NCBI GenBank assembly: GCA_015057555.1 | Contig: SVEC01000013.1 | Span: 1 to 64,000, forward strand | Direction: 5' to 3' | Source of the DNA: Lachnospiraceae bacterium | GTDB lineage: Bacteria > Bacillota > Clostridia > Lachnospirales > Lachnospiraceae | Length of the DNA: 64,000 bases | Part shown: piece by piece, positions 41,456 to 48,248 of the stretch | Position numbering within the stretch: the first letter of the stretch is position 1 | Layout of the letters: the number at the start of each line of letters is the position of its first letter | The notes under the pieces: model-generated | Database searches by the model: none | The model's input: the letters and a program-made list of their open reading frames with translations, nothing else | What the model was told of the DNA's origin: nothing | Translations under genes and position numbers: made by a program

Positions 41456-41887
41456 ATGTTCGGTTTTGATGAAAAAAATAAAGAAGCTGAAGCTTATTAT
41501 ATAAATAACTATGCTAAGGACATAAGTGTATATAGTGGAAAAATAAGGGTATATACGGATTATATAGAACGTCTAAACACTGTATATGAAAAACTATCTG
41601 ATTTGTTGGAACGCTGGCATTGGGCACGAGAAGATGTAATAAGCATACATAATGAGGTGGAAGGAAAGTGGTATGGAGAGATTAAAGATAAGTATATGGA
41701 ATATTCAACGGACCAATTGTTTATGATAAATATGCTTGATTATAAAACAATGATGGAGACGGTTCAGATGGATATATATAACAAGATGGAGGAACTGAAA
41801 TGTAAAGTATCAGATTGTGAACAATACATACAGTCTCTCAAGTCGCAATACATGAAATACGTATGGGAGGAAATATACGGCTTTTAA
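41456..41887 (+). CDS. Small helical protein of the toxin cluster
   Basis: The 143-residue product is almost wholly helical and resembles DUF5082/YwqH-like partners encoded with LXG toxins: 'YYINNYAKDISVYSGKIRVYTDYIERLNTVYEKLSDLLERWHW' forms a long coiled coil, then 'EVEGKWYGEIKDKYMEY'. No signal peptide. Such proteins bind the N-terminus of type VII toxins to help targeting. The family link is by shape and context only. It has GGTGGAGG upstream. Confidence 0.65.
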   Translation: MFGFDEKNKEAEAYYINNYAKDISVYSGKIRVYTDYIERLNTVYEKLSDLLERWHWAREDVISIHNEVEGKWYGEIKDKYMEYSTDQLFMINMLDYKTMMETVQMDIYNKMEELKCKVSDCEQYIQSLKSQYMKYVWEEIYGF

Positions 41888-41972
41888 CATTGGAATATTC
41901 ATAAATGTGCAGATGTTATAAATACAGTAATTTGTGAACGTATCTTAAGCCAGAAAAGGAGGGTGATTATTA

Positions 41973-42296
41973 ATGAAGGATATATTAGTAATGGATACGG
42001 AAGCTTTTAAAGCCATGATTCAATATATAGATACTCAATTAATTATGCTTGATAATTTCAATGATAATAAGGAAACCATGAAAAATATGTTTGATGACAT
42101 AGAAGATTCTAAGGTGTTGTATGAATACAATCTAATGGTATCCAAGTTAATTAATATGGTTGATGACTATTACAAAATGGTGAAAAAGGCCGTAAATGCA
42201 TTATATACAATAGGAACAAATCTGAGTGACTATGATAGAACAGTATATGTTCATACGACTCTTACCAAAGATTACGATATGATAGAAAACGATTAA
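41973..42296 (+). CDS. Small helical protein of the toxin cluster
   Basis: An unrecognised 107-residue, mostly helical protein ('MIQYIDTQLIMLDNFNDNKETMKNMFDDIEDSKVLYEYNLMVSKLINMVDDYYKMV') of WXG100-like size but without a WxG turn. It lies nine bases upstream of the toxin gene with AGGAGGGTGATT as its ribosome binding site. Position and size match the two small partner proteins that accompany LXG-type effectors. Confidence 0.65.
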   Translation: MKDILVMDTEAFKAMIQYIDTQLIMLDNFNDNKETMKNMFDDIEDSKVLYEYNLMVSKLINMVDDYYKMVKKAVNALYTIGTNLSDYDRTVYVHTTLTKDYDMIEND

Positions 42297-42305
42297 GGAT
42301 AAATT

Positions 42306-43490
42306 ATGGGATATAAAATTGATTATAAAAAGTTAATAAAGCTAAGAAATAAGTTGGATGAACTTTTGAATGAGCTGGAAACAGATGCTAAAAATCTTAC
42401 AATCTTATCTGAATACATGTATGATTCCTGCTCTATAAATTGCAAAGCTGCAATGTCCGTAAAGGCATACGTCAAAGATGTCCATATCTCGGCGGTATCA
42501 CCCTATATCCTAAATGCCATAGATGTTGTGAGAACCATCACAACAGAGTATTTTTATGAAATGTATGAGATTGATAATGGGGAAGATAGTGTTATTCAGG
42601 AAGAACATCTGGAGAATCTGGAAGGGAAATTATACGGTTTAAAAAATAAAGCTTGTGAGATATTGTTTGAATTAGAAAAATATGCTGAAGCTATAAGTGA
42701 CATTATGGATGTTACAACGAAAAATGCAGAGGAGCTAGAACCATATTTTGATGAGCAAAAACTGATAGTAACAAAGCTAAAAAATGAATTCGCATTGTAC
42801 GAGTCGGAGAAATTGGAAGAGGCAAAGACTGCTCAAGAGGTAATTAATGGATTCTATACCAAAGTGTCCAACTATGGTAATGATAATTTGGACATAACTA
42901 AATACGATGGAGAATATTACATAGAACCTTTACCAACAGAAGGTCTTCCGGAAGTAGAGCAATTATATGACGAACTTGGCTATAACGATGAAGAAAATGC
43001 TATTGACACCCTTGGGGAAGTGGGTGGTATAATGAATAATACAATAGACGGAGCTAAGTATCATAATGGTAAATATACAGGTGGAAGAACGAAAGACGAA
43101 TTGGATGATTTAGCAAAGGATCCTTCTCATGCATATCGAATAGAATTGCAAGGACTAAAAGAACGTGAGATAGGCCTAGACTTGGAAGAACGAGGAGAAT
43201 TAGGTTATATAATTCGCGATGATGAACAAAATGGTGGGGCCGAATTTATAGATGTTACAACAGGTATAAAATGGGATATTAAAAGTTTTGAATCATATCC
43301 AAATGGTCACACTGATCCAAAAAAAGGAGCTTTTACAGTTTCAAATGCTATGAAAAAGATAAATAAAGAATTTGATAAGAACCATAATGTGATTATTGAT
43401 GTCAGAGAATTGACACCTGAACATATTGAAGAATTAAAAGATGCAATCGAAAGAGAGGGAGTATCTGATAGGATAATATGGTATCCGTAG
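42306..43490 (+). CDS. Polymorphic type VII toxin with restriction-endonuclease-like C-terminus
   Basis: Residues 1-200 are helical with LXG-like character ('YKIDYKKLIKLRNKLDELLNELETDAKNL'). A linker of about 80 residues follows, and the C-terminal 117 residues form the putative toxin. 'LKEREIGLDLEERGELG' followed by 'GAEFIDVTTGIKWDIKSFES' matches a PD-(D/E)XK nuclease pattern, with likely metal ligands Asp316 and Asp324/Lys326 and an upstream Glu. 'NAMKKINKEF...NVIIDVRELTPEHIEEL' completes the fold seen in contact-dependent toxins of the restriction-endonuclease group. DNA or tRNA could be the target. It is followed at once by a pentapeptide-repeat gene, the probable immunity. Confidence 0.75.
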   Translation: MGYKIDYKKLIKLRNKLDELLNELETDAKNLTILSEYMYDSCSINCKAAMSVKAYVKDVHISAVSPYILNAIDVVRTITTEYFYEMYEIDNGEDSVIQEEHLENLEGKLYGLKNKACEILFELEKYAEAISDIMDVTTKNAEELEPYFDEQKLIVTKLKNEFALYESEKLEEAKTAQEVINGFYTKVSNYGNDNLDITKYDGEYYIEPLPTEGLPEVEQLYDELGYNDEENAIDTLGEVGGIMNNTIDGAKYHNGKYTGGRTKDELDDLAKDPSHAYRIELQGLKEREIGLDLEERGELGYIIRDDEQNGGAEFIDVTTGIKWDIKSFESYPNGHTDPKKGAFTVSNAMKKINKEFDKNHNVIIDVRELTPEHIEELKDAIEREGVSDRIIWYP

Positions 43491-43498
43491 GAGGTATT

Positions 43499-44107
43499 AT
43501 GATTAAATTAAAAGAAACGGATTTTGGAAATGTAATTACAGAGCATAAAAAATGGATAGATTCTCTAGGAAGACAAGGAACCAGATTAAGTATTGACGAG
43601 ATTGATTTTAGTGAAACTAATATATCTGAAAAGCTTTTTGAACAAGCATACATTACAGGGTGTTCTTTTGATAATATAAATGCTAAGGACATCTCGTTTT
43701 ATTTAGCAAAATTATGTGCTTCGTCATTTAGAAATAGTAATCTAGAGAACGTAGACTTTACAAAAGCTGATTTATCGTATGTAGAGTTTAGTAACTCGAA
43801 ATTATATGATATAAATTTTAACAAATGTGAATGCATAGAGACCAATTTTGCAAAAGCAGAATTAACAAATGTTAAAATGACAGATGTTTTGCTTGATACA
43901 GTTGATTTGAGAGATACTAAAATAAGTAATATTGATGTAAGTAATTCCTCATTGGAGGCTGTTTTGGTTAAAGGAATGTCTCTGAAAAATGTTATAGGTT
44001 TAGATAAATTAATTAGAGTGAGTATCAATATAGGGGATGTAGATAAAACAATAATGTTATATGGTGAAGATGCCATACAATGGCTGGAAAGTAATTCCGA
44101 ACAATAG
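43499..44107 (+). CDS. Pentapeptide-repeat protein, probable immunity to the upstream toxin
   Basis: The 202-residue protein contains about 20 consecutive A(D/N)LXX-type repeats from residue 30 ('FSETNISEKLFEQAYITGCSFDN', 'SNLENVDFTKADLSYVEFSNSKLYDINF', 'AELTNVKMTDVLLDTVDLRDTKI'), forming a right-handed quadrilateral beta helix. Immediately after polymorphic toxins, such proteins serve as immunity factors. The ATG at 43499 with AGGAGG upstream is preferred over 43478, which overlaps the toxin gene. Bases 43960-44054 are duplicated exactly at 44623-44717. Confidence 0.8.
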   Translation: MIKLKETDFGNVITEHKKWIDSLGRQGTRLSIDEIDFSETNISEKLFEQAYITGCSFDNINAKDISFYLAKLCASSFRNSNLENVDFTKADLSYVEFSNSKLYDINFNKCECIETNFAKAELTNVKMTDVLLDTVDLRDTKISNIDVSNSSLEAVLVKGMSLKNVIGLDKLIRVSINIGDVDKTIMLYGEDAIQWLESNSEQ

Positions 44108-44176
44108 ATGTTGCATAATAAATTATATAGTAGGGAAATTGAAAATATCCCAGGATAGTGGAAGAAAGAATATTGT

Positions 44177-44584
44177 ATGAGCAATAAAGTTTACTATTTT
44201 ATTTTTGAAAATGAATATATGAATAACATAATAAATAGGCTGTGTGTGCTATTTGATGTATCTCAAACAGAAAATTCTAAAATTTACAAGGGGGAAACTG
44301 ATCAGGTATACGTATTGAATGCATTAGATGAAGGAATGGTATGTGTTTATGCAAATGACATGAGTTATATATATGAAATATATATCATTTGTACCCCGAT
44401 TCATCAATCTGAAATAGAAGAACTGTTGCGCTCCCTGTGTGATGAAATTGAGGAAGATTATGGAGAAGACAGGAGTAGATTTATAAATTGTATATCTCTA
44501 AAATCTGAGATTATGATGAAATGTTTTGAAATTGCAGAAAAATATGGGTATCGAGATATTGTTGAACGCCTTATAAATTGTTAA
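44177..44584 (+). CDS. Hypothetical protein, possible second immunity factor
   Basis: An unrecognised 135-residue acidic protein ('MSNKVYYFIFENEYMNNIINRLCVLFDVSQTE'), with mixed beta and alpha pattern, a Glu/Asp-rich middle ('EELLRSLCDEIEEDYGEDRSR') and a helical end ('CFEIAEKYGYRDIVERLINC'). It has no signal peptide. Genes of this size after a toxin/immunity pair are often orphan immunity genes. The start has GGAAGAAAG upstream. Confidence 0.6.
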   Translation: MSNKVYYFIFENEYMNNIINRLCVLFDVSQTENSKIYKGETDQVYVLNALDEGMVCVYANDMSYIYEIYIICTPIHQSEIEELLRSLCDEIEEDYGEDRSRFINCISLKSEIMMKCFEIAEKYGYRDIVERLINC

Positions 44585-44622
44585 TATTTTATAGTAATAC
44601 TATTATAATCCTTATAAGATGT

Positions 44623-44749
44623 TGTTTTGGTTAAAGGAATGTCTCTGAAAAATGTTATAGGTTTAGATAAATTAATTAGAGTGAGTATCAATATAGGGGA
44701 TGTAGATAAAACAATAACAGATTATGATAACTTAATTACAGAGTATTAA
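44623..44749 (+). pseudogene. Remnant of a pentapeptide-repeat immunity gene
   Basis: Bases 44623-44717 are identical over 95 positions to 43960-44054 of the intact immunity gene and keep its reading frame ('VLVKGMSLKNVIGLDKL'). After that, the sequence switches to a diverged copy of the gene's beginning (compare 44718-44756 with 43520-43558, 'TDYDNLITEY') and stops at TAA. This 3'-part-then-5'-part order suggests deletion within a former tandem array of immunity genes. It cannot encode a functional repeat protein. Confidence 0.8.
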
Positions 44750-44750
44750 A

Positions 44751-44783
44751 AATGGAATAACTTGAATGGTTATTCCATTTTTT
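44751..44783 (+). terminator. Terminator closing the toxin/immunity cluster
   Basis: AATGGAATAAC pairs with GTTATTCCATT across a seven-base loop, followed by TTTTG. Confidence 0.85.
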
Positions 44784-44899
44784 GTTAATAAATAATACCA
44801 CTAAGTGCATTCAAAATGTACCCAAAGTACACTGTAGGTTAATTTAACTTTCTAAATATTACAGTATAATGTATGGTATATAGACTATCAGGTGGTATT

Positions 44900-45292
44900 A
44901 TGTCAGATAAGAAGAGCTCACAAGAGAATATTGAAGCTGGATGTAGATTGAAGAAGGTCAGGGAGGAAATGCACCTAACACAGGAGGCGTTTGCTAGTAA
45001 ACTTGATATATCTGTATCAGCCTATAAGAAAATCGAAGGTGGAGAAAATGGAGTTTCTACAAAGGTTTTAAGACAGCTAAGAAGGATGAATATTTCTTCA
45101 GATTATATTTTGTTCGGTGAAATCACCCCAGTCGATAAGATATGGTATGAGGTGGATAATAGTACTGCCAAGGATAAGATGGAAATCTTTTTAAGACTAC
45201 TGTTAGAATATACAAAGGATGAGGTTAGCGGAGTGAAGTTGTCGAAGTCCCAAGTAGTACAGTTGATTTCATCAGTATTTGACAAAGGATAA
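44900..45292 (+). CDS. XRE-family helix-turn-helix regulator
   Basis: The 130-residue regulator has an XRE domain (about 12-75, 'CRLKKVREEMHLTQEAFASKLDISVSAYKKIEGGENGVS'). The C-terminal tail ('KMEIFLRLLLEYTKDEVSGVKLSKSQVVQLISS') probably mediates dimerisation. The start at 44900 follows CAGGTGG; the track's nine upstream codons cover the promoter region (TATAAT at 44865-44870). A TGTAC-N5-GTACA palindrome at 44817-44831 may be its operator. It precedes the AgrA-like regulator gene by three bases, so it belongs to the signalling operon. Confidence 0.85.
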   Translation: MSDKKSSQENIEAGCRLKKVREEMHLTQEAFASKLDISVSAYKKIEGGENGVSTKVLRQLRRMNISSDYILFGEITPVDKIWYEVDNSTAKDKMEIFLRLLLEYTKDEVSGVKLSKSQVVQLISSVFDKG

Positions 45293-45295
45293 AGC

Positions 45296-46024
45296 ATGAT
45301 GAGGAATATATTGATAGTTGAAGATAATGAAGTTCACATGAAGGCATTAGTCAAAATACTTTCAAGTATAGAGGATATACAGATTTTTAAAGCATATAAT
45401 AAGGCGGAAGCCAATTATATGCTTTCTTTGAATACATATAATGTGTTCTTGGTTGATATTATTCTAGATACGAAGAAACCTGGAGATGTTTCAGGAATTG
45501 ATTTTGTAAATAAGCTTAGAGGGTATAAGGAATACCAATTCACTCCAGTGATTTTTATTACATCTTTAGAAGATCCGAAGCTGTGTGCATATAGAGATTT
45601 GCATTGTTATCAATATATTGAGAAGCCTTTTGTTTCAGTTCAAGTAGAAAAAACTGTAAGGGAAGCTTTGAAATTTCCTATAAATAAGGTGAATAAAGAG
45701 AATGCTTATTTTAGAAAGGATGGAATACTATTTTCAGTAAAGATAGATACAATTACACATATTGTTGTAGGAAGAAACGGTGTAAAAATTTATACTGATA
45801 ATGATTGTTTGCAACTAGGCTATCAACCAGTGACTGAAATATTAAAGGAATTAGAGTCGGATGAATTTGTTCAGTGTAGCAGAGGAACAATAATTAATAA
45901 GAAGCATATAGAATATATTGATTATTCTAACAGATATGTAAAACTAAGAGGTGTTAAAGATACATTAGAGATAGGTCCGATTATGAAAAAGCACTTAAGA
46001 GATGGGTTGAAGGATAATGGATGA
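45296..46024 (+). CDS. AgrA-like LytTR response regulator
   Basis: The 242-residue protein has a receiver domain ('ILIVEDNEVHMKAL', phosphoacceptor Asp in 'VFLVDIILDTK', Lys in 'YIEKPFVSVQVEK') and a LytTR DNA-binding domain from about 145 ('YFRKDGILFSVKIDTITHIVVG', 'FVQCSRGTIINKKHIEYIDYSNRYVKL'). This is the AgrA/ComE class, which binds two 9-bp direct repeats with 12-13 bp spacing. It overlaps the AgrC-like kinase gene by eight bases. With agrB and agrD convergent next door it should complete a quorum-sensing circuit. Confidence 0.9.
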   Translation: MMRNILIVEDNEVHMKALVKILSSIEDIQIFKAYNKAEANYMLSLNTYNVFLVDIILDTKKPGDVSGIDFVNKLRGYKEYQFTPVIFITSLEDPKLCAYRDLHCYQYIEKPFVSVQVEKTVREALKFPINKVNKENAYFRKDGILFSVKIDTITHIVVGRNGVKIYTDNDCLQLGYQPVTEILKELESDEFVQCSRGTIINKKHIEYIDYSNRYVKLRGVKDTLEIGPIMKKHLRDGLKDNG

Positions 46025-47291
46025 GTTTGGGAAGCTATTTACTACTTTGCTTGAATGTATATCAATATTATTATGGTTGCATATTAGCTTTAGGAAGAGA
46101 ATCAAACAAAGCAGAGGAAAATTGTATTTTGTTATTATATATGTAGCCTATTATTATATTTTAAACCAGTTCAAAATAGGCATTATATTTGACATTATTC
46201 CTATTGTACTGGTGTTTGTTTGGGTTAAACTACAATTTCATGAGAGCTATATTACTTCAATTGTAAAATATATTATGTGCTTACTGGGAGTTGGATTAAT
46301 ACAAGCAATAACCTTTGCTGTGATAGGTTATTTAGATGAGGAGATTATTAAATTTGAAATTGGGCAGATATATATCACGGCAAGTATAATAAGTGTAATT
46401 ATATCCATGGTTATATATTTTTTACTTAAGAATAAGGGGTTTCAAATATTAAAACTAGATGAGTATTCGGTAGCAGTGCTGGTTTTTATAGCAGGGATAG
46501 TTTTGTTTATAAAATATGACTATGAAAAACAAGGCGGAATTTATAGTTATGTTTATATGATTTTATTTTTCTTATTAATGTTGTTTGTTATAATGATGTT
46601 CAAGGGATTGAAGGTTAAGCACAATTTAGAGCAAAAACAACAGGAGTTAGAAGCGAGAGAAAATTATGAAAATGCATATGAGAAGCTTTTAATGGAGCTA
46701 AGACGAAAGCAACATGATTATGACAATCAAATTGCGGCATTATATAGTTTGCAAATATTAGAAGATAATCAAGATAATTTAGGTAGCATACAAAAGGAAT
46801 ATGCTGAAGAACTTTTAACAAGAGAAAAATATGATGAGCTGATAATGAAATGTGATAATCCGATTTTAACAGGATATGTCTACACTTGTTGTATTGAGGC
46901 TGCTGGGTTAGGTATAAGGATAGAGCCTAATATTATATGTCAAAAAAATAATTCTAAGATAGCATTGCATCAGATAATTGAAATATTGGGTATCCTTATT
47001 AATAATGCCATAGAGTACTTGAAAGACAGTAATATATCTAACAAGGAAATTAATGTACAAGTATTTGGGGAGTCGAGCCAATTGCGTATTGTGGTGTCGA
47101 ATGTGGCTGAATACATAACTTATAATGAATTAGAAAAAATGTTTCAGATGGGGTATAGTACAAAAGGAGATGACAGAGGGATTGGGTTATATTCCTTAAA
47201 GCATATAGTTCAAAAGAATAAAGGCAAATTGATAGTTGATAATATATCAAAATCCAATAAGAATTGGTTAGAAATAGAAGTAGTATTTTAA
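46017..47291 (+). CDS. AgrC-like sensor histidine kinase (GHKL type)
   Basis: The 424-residue kinase has six or seven membrane helices within residues 10-196 and no extracytoplasmic domain, as in AgrC/HPK10 kinases that bind peptide pheromones. The cytoplasmic part has the phosphoacceptor His233 in 'RRKQHDYDNQI', 'LGILINNAIEYL' (N-box) and 'GYSTKGDDRGIGLYSLKHIV' (G-box). The first D-box is poorly marked, as is usual in this class. It partners the LytTR regulator upstream, and the agr peptide genes lie convergently just downstream. Confidence 0.9.
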   Translation: MDEFGKLFTTLLECISILLWLHISFRKRIKQSRGKLYFVIIYVAYYYILNQFKIGIIFDIIPIVLVFVWVKLQFHESYITSIVKYIMCLLGVGLIQAITFAVIGYLDEEIIKFEIGQIYITASIISVIISMVIYFLLKNKGFQILKLDEYSVAVLVFIAGIVLFIKYDYEKQGGIYSYVYMILFFLLMLFVIMMFKGLKVKHNLEQKQQELEARENYENAYEKLLMELRRKQHDYDNQIAALYSLQILEDNQDNLGSIQKEYAEELLTREKYDELIMKCDNPILTGYVYTCCIEAAGLGIRIEPNIICQKNNSKIALHQIIEILGILINNAIEYLKDSNISNKEINVQVFGESSQLRIVVSNVAEYITYNELEKMFQMGYSTKGDDRGIGLYSLKHIVQKNKGKLIVDNISKSNKNWLEIEVVF

Positions 47292-47327
47292 AAGGGAAGG
47301 AGATTTTTTAAGTCTCCTTCCCTTAGT
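47292..47327. terminator. Bidirectional terminator between agrCA-like operon and agrBD
   Basis: AAGGGAAGGAGA pairs perfectly with TCTCCTTCCCTT across TTTTTTAAG. It serves the kinase gene on the plus strand and agrD on the minus strand. Confidence 0.88.
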
Positions 47328-47328
47328 T

Positions 47329-47433
47329 TTATTCGTCAAAAGACGGATATTCAGGTTCTCCTAAGAACCAAAAGCTACTCCAATCATCCCATTTTGGTAT
47401 GAAGCTGTTGAAGATTGTTGTCCAGAAATTCAT
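47329..47433 (-). CDS. agrD: AgrD-like autoinducing peptide precursor (34 aa, serine in place of cysteine)
   Basis: This gene is too short for the ORF track. The product reads 'MNFWTTIFNSFIPKWDDW' then 'SSFWFLGEPEYPSFDE'. It has the three parts of AgrD: an amphipathic N-terminal leader, a short hydrophobic core, and the conserved acidic tail 'GEPEYP' recognised by AgrB. By analogy AgrB cuts after Leu24, giving a five-residue ring closed on Ser20 (S-F-W-F-L). No cysteine is present, so the signal should be a lactone, not a thiolactone. The AGGAGGTGA site overlaps the agrB stop codon, indicating tight coupling. Confidence 0.88.
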   Translation of the reverse strand: MNFWTTIFNSFIPKWDDWSSFWFLGEPEYPSFDE

Positions 47434-47437
47434 GCGT

Positions 47438-47956
47438 TCACCTCCTTTTGTATGCAACATAAAGTTGTAGTGTGTGTATTATAAGTAACCAGAAGCCTAT
47501 GTTTATAGGCTGATTGGTTTCTGTTGTTAAAAGAACCAATATAAAGATTCCGATTACCATAGCTTCCTTAATTCTTGCTCTAATAATGAAGTCCCTCGAT
47601 GCTTTAGGTCTTGTTGCTGCTTGAACAGGACTTAGATTACAAGTGATAAATCCACAAACCATACTAATAAGAATTGAATATGCTTTGGGTAAATATATTA
47701 AGGAACCAAGAATAATTCCAGACGATAGTAGCAACAAGCTTAAAAGAAAGCAAAATAGATAGGTTTTGCAATGTATACCACCACTATTTACTCTAAAAGC
47801 TACAAAGAAAAAAAGACCATAGAAGAATTCCTTGTGAAAACCAAGAGAATAAAAGATAAAAAAGAAAATAAGAGCTTTGCTTAGGTCAGATAAAGTCCCC
47901 TTCAGGTAGAAGAGGAGAATTGCTTTTTCGCGTTTGCTTAATTTAGCTGTTGACAT
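47438..47956 (-). CDS. agrB: AgrB-like peptide-processing membrane protease
   Basis: AgrB removes the C-terminal tail of AgrD and cyclises the peptide. The 172-residue protein has several membrane helices and the catalytic motif 'RVNSGGIHCKTYLFCF', where His and the Cys seven residues later match His77/Cys84 of S. aureus AgrB. 'RPKASRDFIIRARIKE' matches the conserved basic loop. The start at 47956 has AGGTGG five bases upstream; the track start three codons earlier lacks this. It is shorter than staphylococcal AgrB (about 190) but typical for Clostridia. agrD follows four bases after its stop. Confidence 0.92.
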   Translation of the reverse strand: MSTAKLSKREKAILLFYLKGTLSDLSKALIFFFIFYSLGFHKEFFYGLFFFVAFRVNSGGIHCKTYLFCFLLSLLLLSSGIILGSLIYLPKAYSILISMVCGFITCNLSPVQAATRPKASRDFIIRARIKEAMVIGIFILVLLTTETNQPINIGFWLLIIHTLQLYVAYKRR

Positions 47957-47987
47957 GATTACCACCTGCTTTGTATTTGATGGTGTT

Positions 47988-48064
47988 ATTGTATTAGGGA
48001 AAATGTCGAAAATATGATTTTATGAATGAATTAGAGTTTTGACGTACTAAACTTAATATTTGAC
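47988..48064 (-). promoter_or_regulatory. agrBD control region with LytTR-type direct repeats
   Basis: On the minus strand GTCAAA occurs at 48064-48059 and 48043-48038, exactly 21 bp apart, each followed by AT-rich sequence (GTCAAATAT, GTCAAAACT). This is the 9-bp-repeat, 12-bp-gap arrangement bound by AgrA-class regulators. A TACAAT -10 (47993-47988) lies downstream with a poor -35 (CATATT), as expected for an activator-dependent promoter. Autoinduction of agrBD is inferred. Confidence 0.55.
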
Positions 48065-48189
48065 TAGATAATAGTAGTTTATGGTGTGTTTGATATAAAA
48101 AAATATAAATTGGTTATAAAAAATGTTAGATTGTTTGATTTATTATATATAATAAAAGTTTATCTGATATTTAAGAATTTAGAAAAATA

Positions 48190-48248
48190 TAGAAACAAAG
48201 GGTTAAGTGTAATTCCTATAGGAACTTATACTTAACCCTTTGTTTCTA
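48190..48248. terminator. 59-base near-perfect inverted repeat at the end of the VanS-like gene
   Basis: TAGAAACAAAGGGTTAAGT and its complement form arms of about 27 bp around TATA with one bulge and one wobble. The minus-strand kinase gene's last codons and TAA stop are inside one arm. T-rich sequence follows on the minus strand, so it serves as its terminator. Confidence 0.85.
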
